From an uncultured Persicitalea sp. (GTDB lineage: Bacteria > Bacteroidota > Bacteroidia > Cytophagales > Spirosomataceae): 6,464 nucleotides of DNA. Within the stretch, counting starts at the first letter, position 1. Each line of letters begins with the position of its first letter. The notes under the pieces were generated by a model that ran no database searches, had not been told where the DNA came from, and was given only the letters and a program-made list of their open reading frames with translations. Positions 6,167 through 6,464 of the stretch are shown in pieces. Where the stretch lies: contig CATMVR010000300.1 in the NCBI GenBank assembly GCA_950075905.1, positions 1 to 6,464 on the forward strand, written 5' to 3'. A program made the position numbers and the translations under genes.

Positions 6167-6464
6167 ATGAGTACTCCCCAACGAGTTATAGTAATAGGGG
6201 CCGGCTTTGCGGGCCTGTCTGTCGCTACCCAATTGGCCCATATGGGCTACGATGTAACAATCCTGGAAAAAAACAGCGTACCTGGCGGTCGGGCCAGGGT
6301 GTTTAAAGAGCAGGGCTTTGTATTTGACATGGGGCCCAGCTGGTACTGGATGCCCGATGTGTTTGAAAACTATTTTGCCCGCTTTGGTAAAAAGCCTTCT
6401 GACTACTACAAGCTGGTACGGCTCGACCCCTCCTACAAAGTGATTTTTTCGGCCACAGAAGACA
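6167..6464 (+). CDS. crtI: Phytoene desaturase (carotenoid biosynthesis), N-terminal part
   Basis: The first 99 codons are present; the gene is cut by the right edge (family about 490-510 aa). The product begins with an FAD-binding Rossmann motif, VIVIGAGFAGLSVATQL, with GxGxxG at 11-16 and the ribose-binding acidic residue E34 in ILEK. PGGRA (39-43) and FDMGPSWYWMPDVF (53-66) follow, both characteristic of CrtI-type carotenoid desaturases. CrtI dehydrogenates phytoene stepwise to lycopene or related desaturated carotenes at the membrane, using FAD. ATG 6167 is chosen because the FAD motif starts six residues later, the usual arrangement; no strong ribosome binding site precedes it. In this phylum crtI is often followed by phytoene synthase, which would lie outside the window. 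The neighbouring sigma factor gene and the shared upstream motif suggest regulated pigment synthesis. A related CrtI-like ketolase or other desaturase cannot be excluded from this fragment. Confidence 0.9.
   Translation, partial: MSTPQRVIVIGAGFAGLSVATQLAHMGYDVTILEKNSVPGGRARVFKEQGFVFDMGPSWYWMPDVFENYFARFGKKPSDYYKLVRLDPSYKVIFSATED

Noticed and set aside
1..6464. CRISPR arrays, tRNA or rRNA genes, insertion sequences, toxin-antitoxin pairs
   Set aside because: No regular repeat-spacer pattern, cloverleaf, rRNA-like stretch, transposase motif or terminal inverted repeat was found on either strand.

Overview
The window looks like chromosomal DNA of a gliding, pigmented member of the Bacteroidota, most likely Cytophagales (Spirosoma/Dyadobacter-like). 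The reasons are a gliding-motility lipoprotein (GldB), a membrane-anchored MutS-like protein of a type common in that phylum, promoter-like sites of the TAnnTTTG type, starts without strong Shine-Dalgarno sites, and a sigma factor next to a carotenoid desaturase gene. Coding DNA is moderately GC-rich and the right-hand intergenic regions are strongly AT-rich.

Left block (1-4220, minus strand). Three genes read leftwards and are closely packed like an operon: gldB (3219-4220), a full-length ABC exporter half-transporter (1362-3185, 33 nt after gldB), and a MutS-related membrane protein (start at 1352, 9 nt after the exporter) that runs off the left edge. About 360 residues of this last gene look like the Bacteroidota MutS-related family. 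The reading frame then continues without a stop into about 75 residues that look like the middle of FliG, the flagellar rotor switch protein. The expected MutS ATPase domain is not reached. A flagellar segment in a gliding-type genome is unexpected. The simplest reading is a chimeric join between about 221 and 272 (assembly, cloning or amplification artefact). A real rearrangement or fusion is possible but must be shown.

Middle (4221-5211). A 139-nt divergent intergenic region separates gldB from a plus-strand atypical short-chain dehydrogenase-like protein (4360-5211). That protein keeps the nucleotide-binding GxGxxG motif but lacks the YxxxK catalytic pair.

Right block (5212-6464, plus strand). 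A 289-nt AT-rich region carries two identical copies and one near copy of TGTTTGTTTAACAT, a 16-nt T7A7 palindrome and a plausible promoter. It precedes an ECF-type sigma factor gene (5501-6013), which ends in a clear intrinsic terminator (6065-6098). A phytoene desaturase gene, crtI, starts at 6167 and is cut by the right edge. A fourth, degenerate copy of the motif overlaps the terminator tail upstream of crtI. The sigma factor and the repeated motif probably control carotenoid genes; this is inferred from position.
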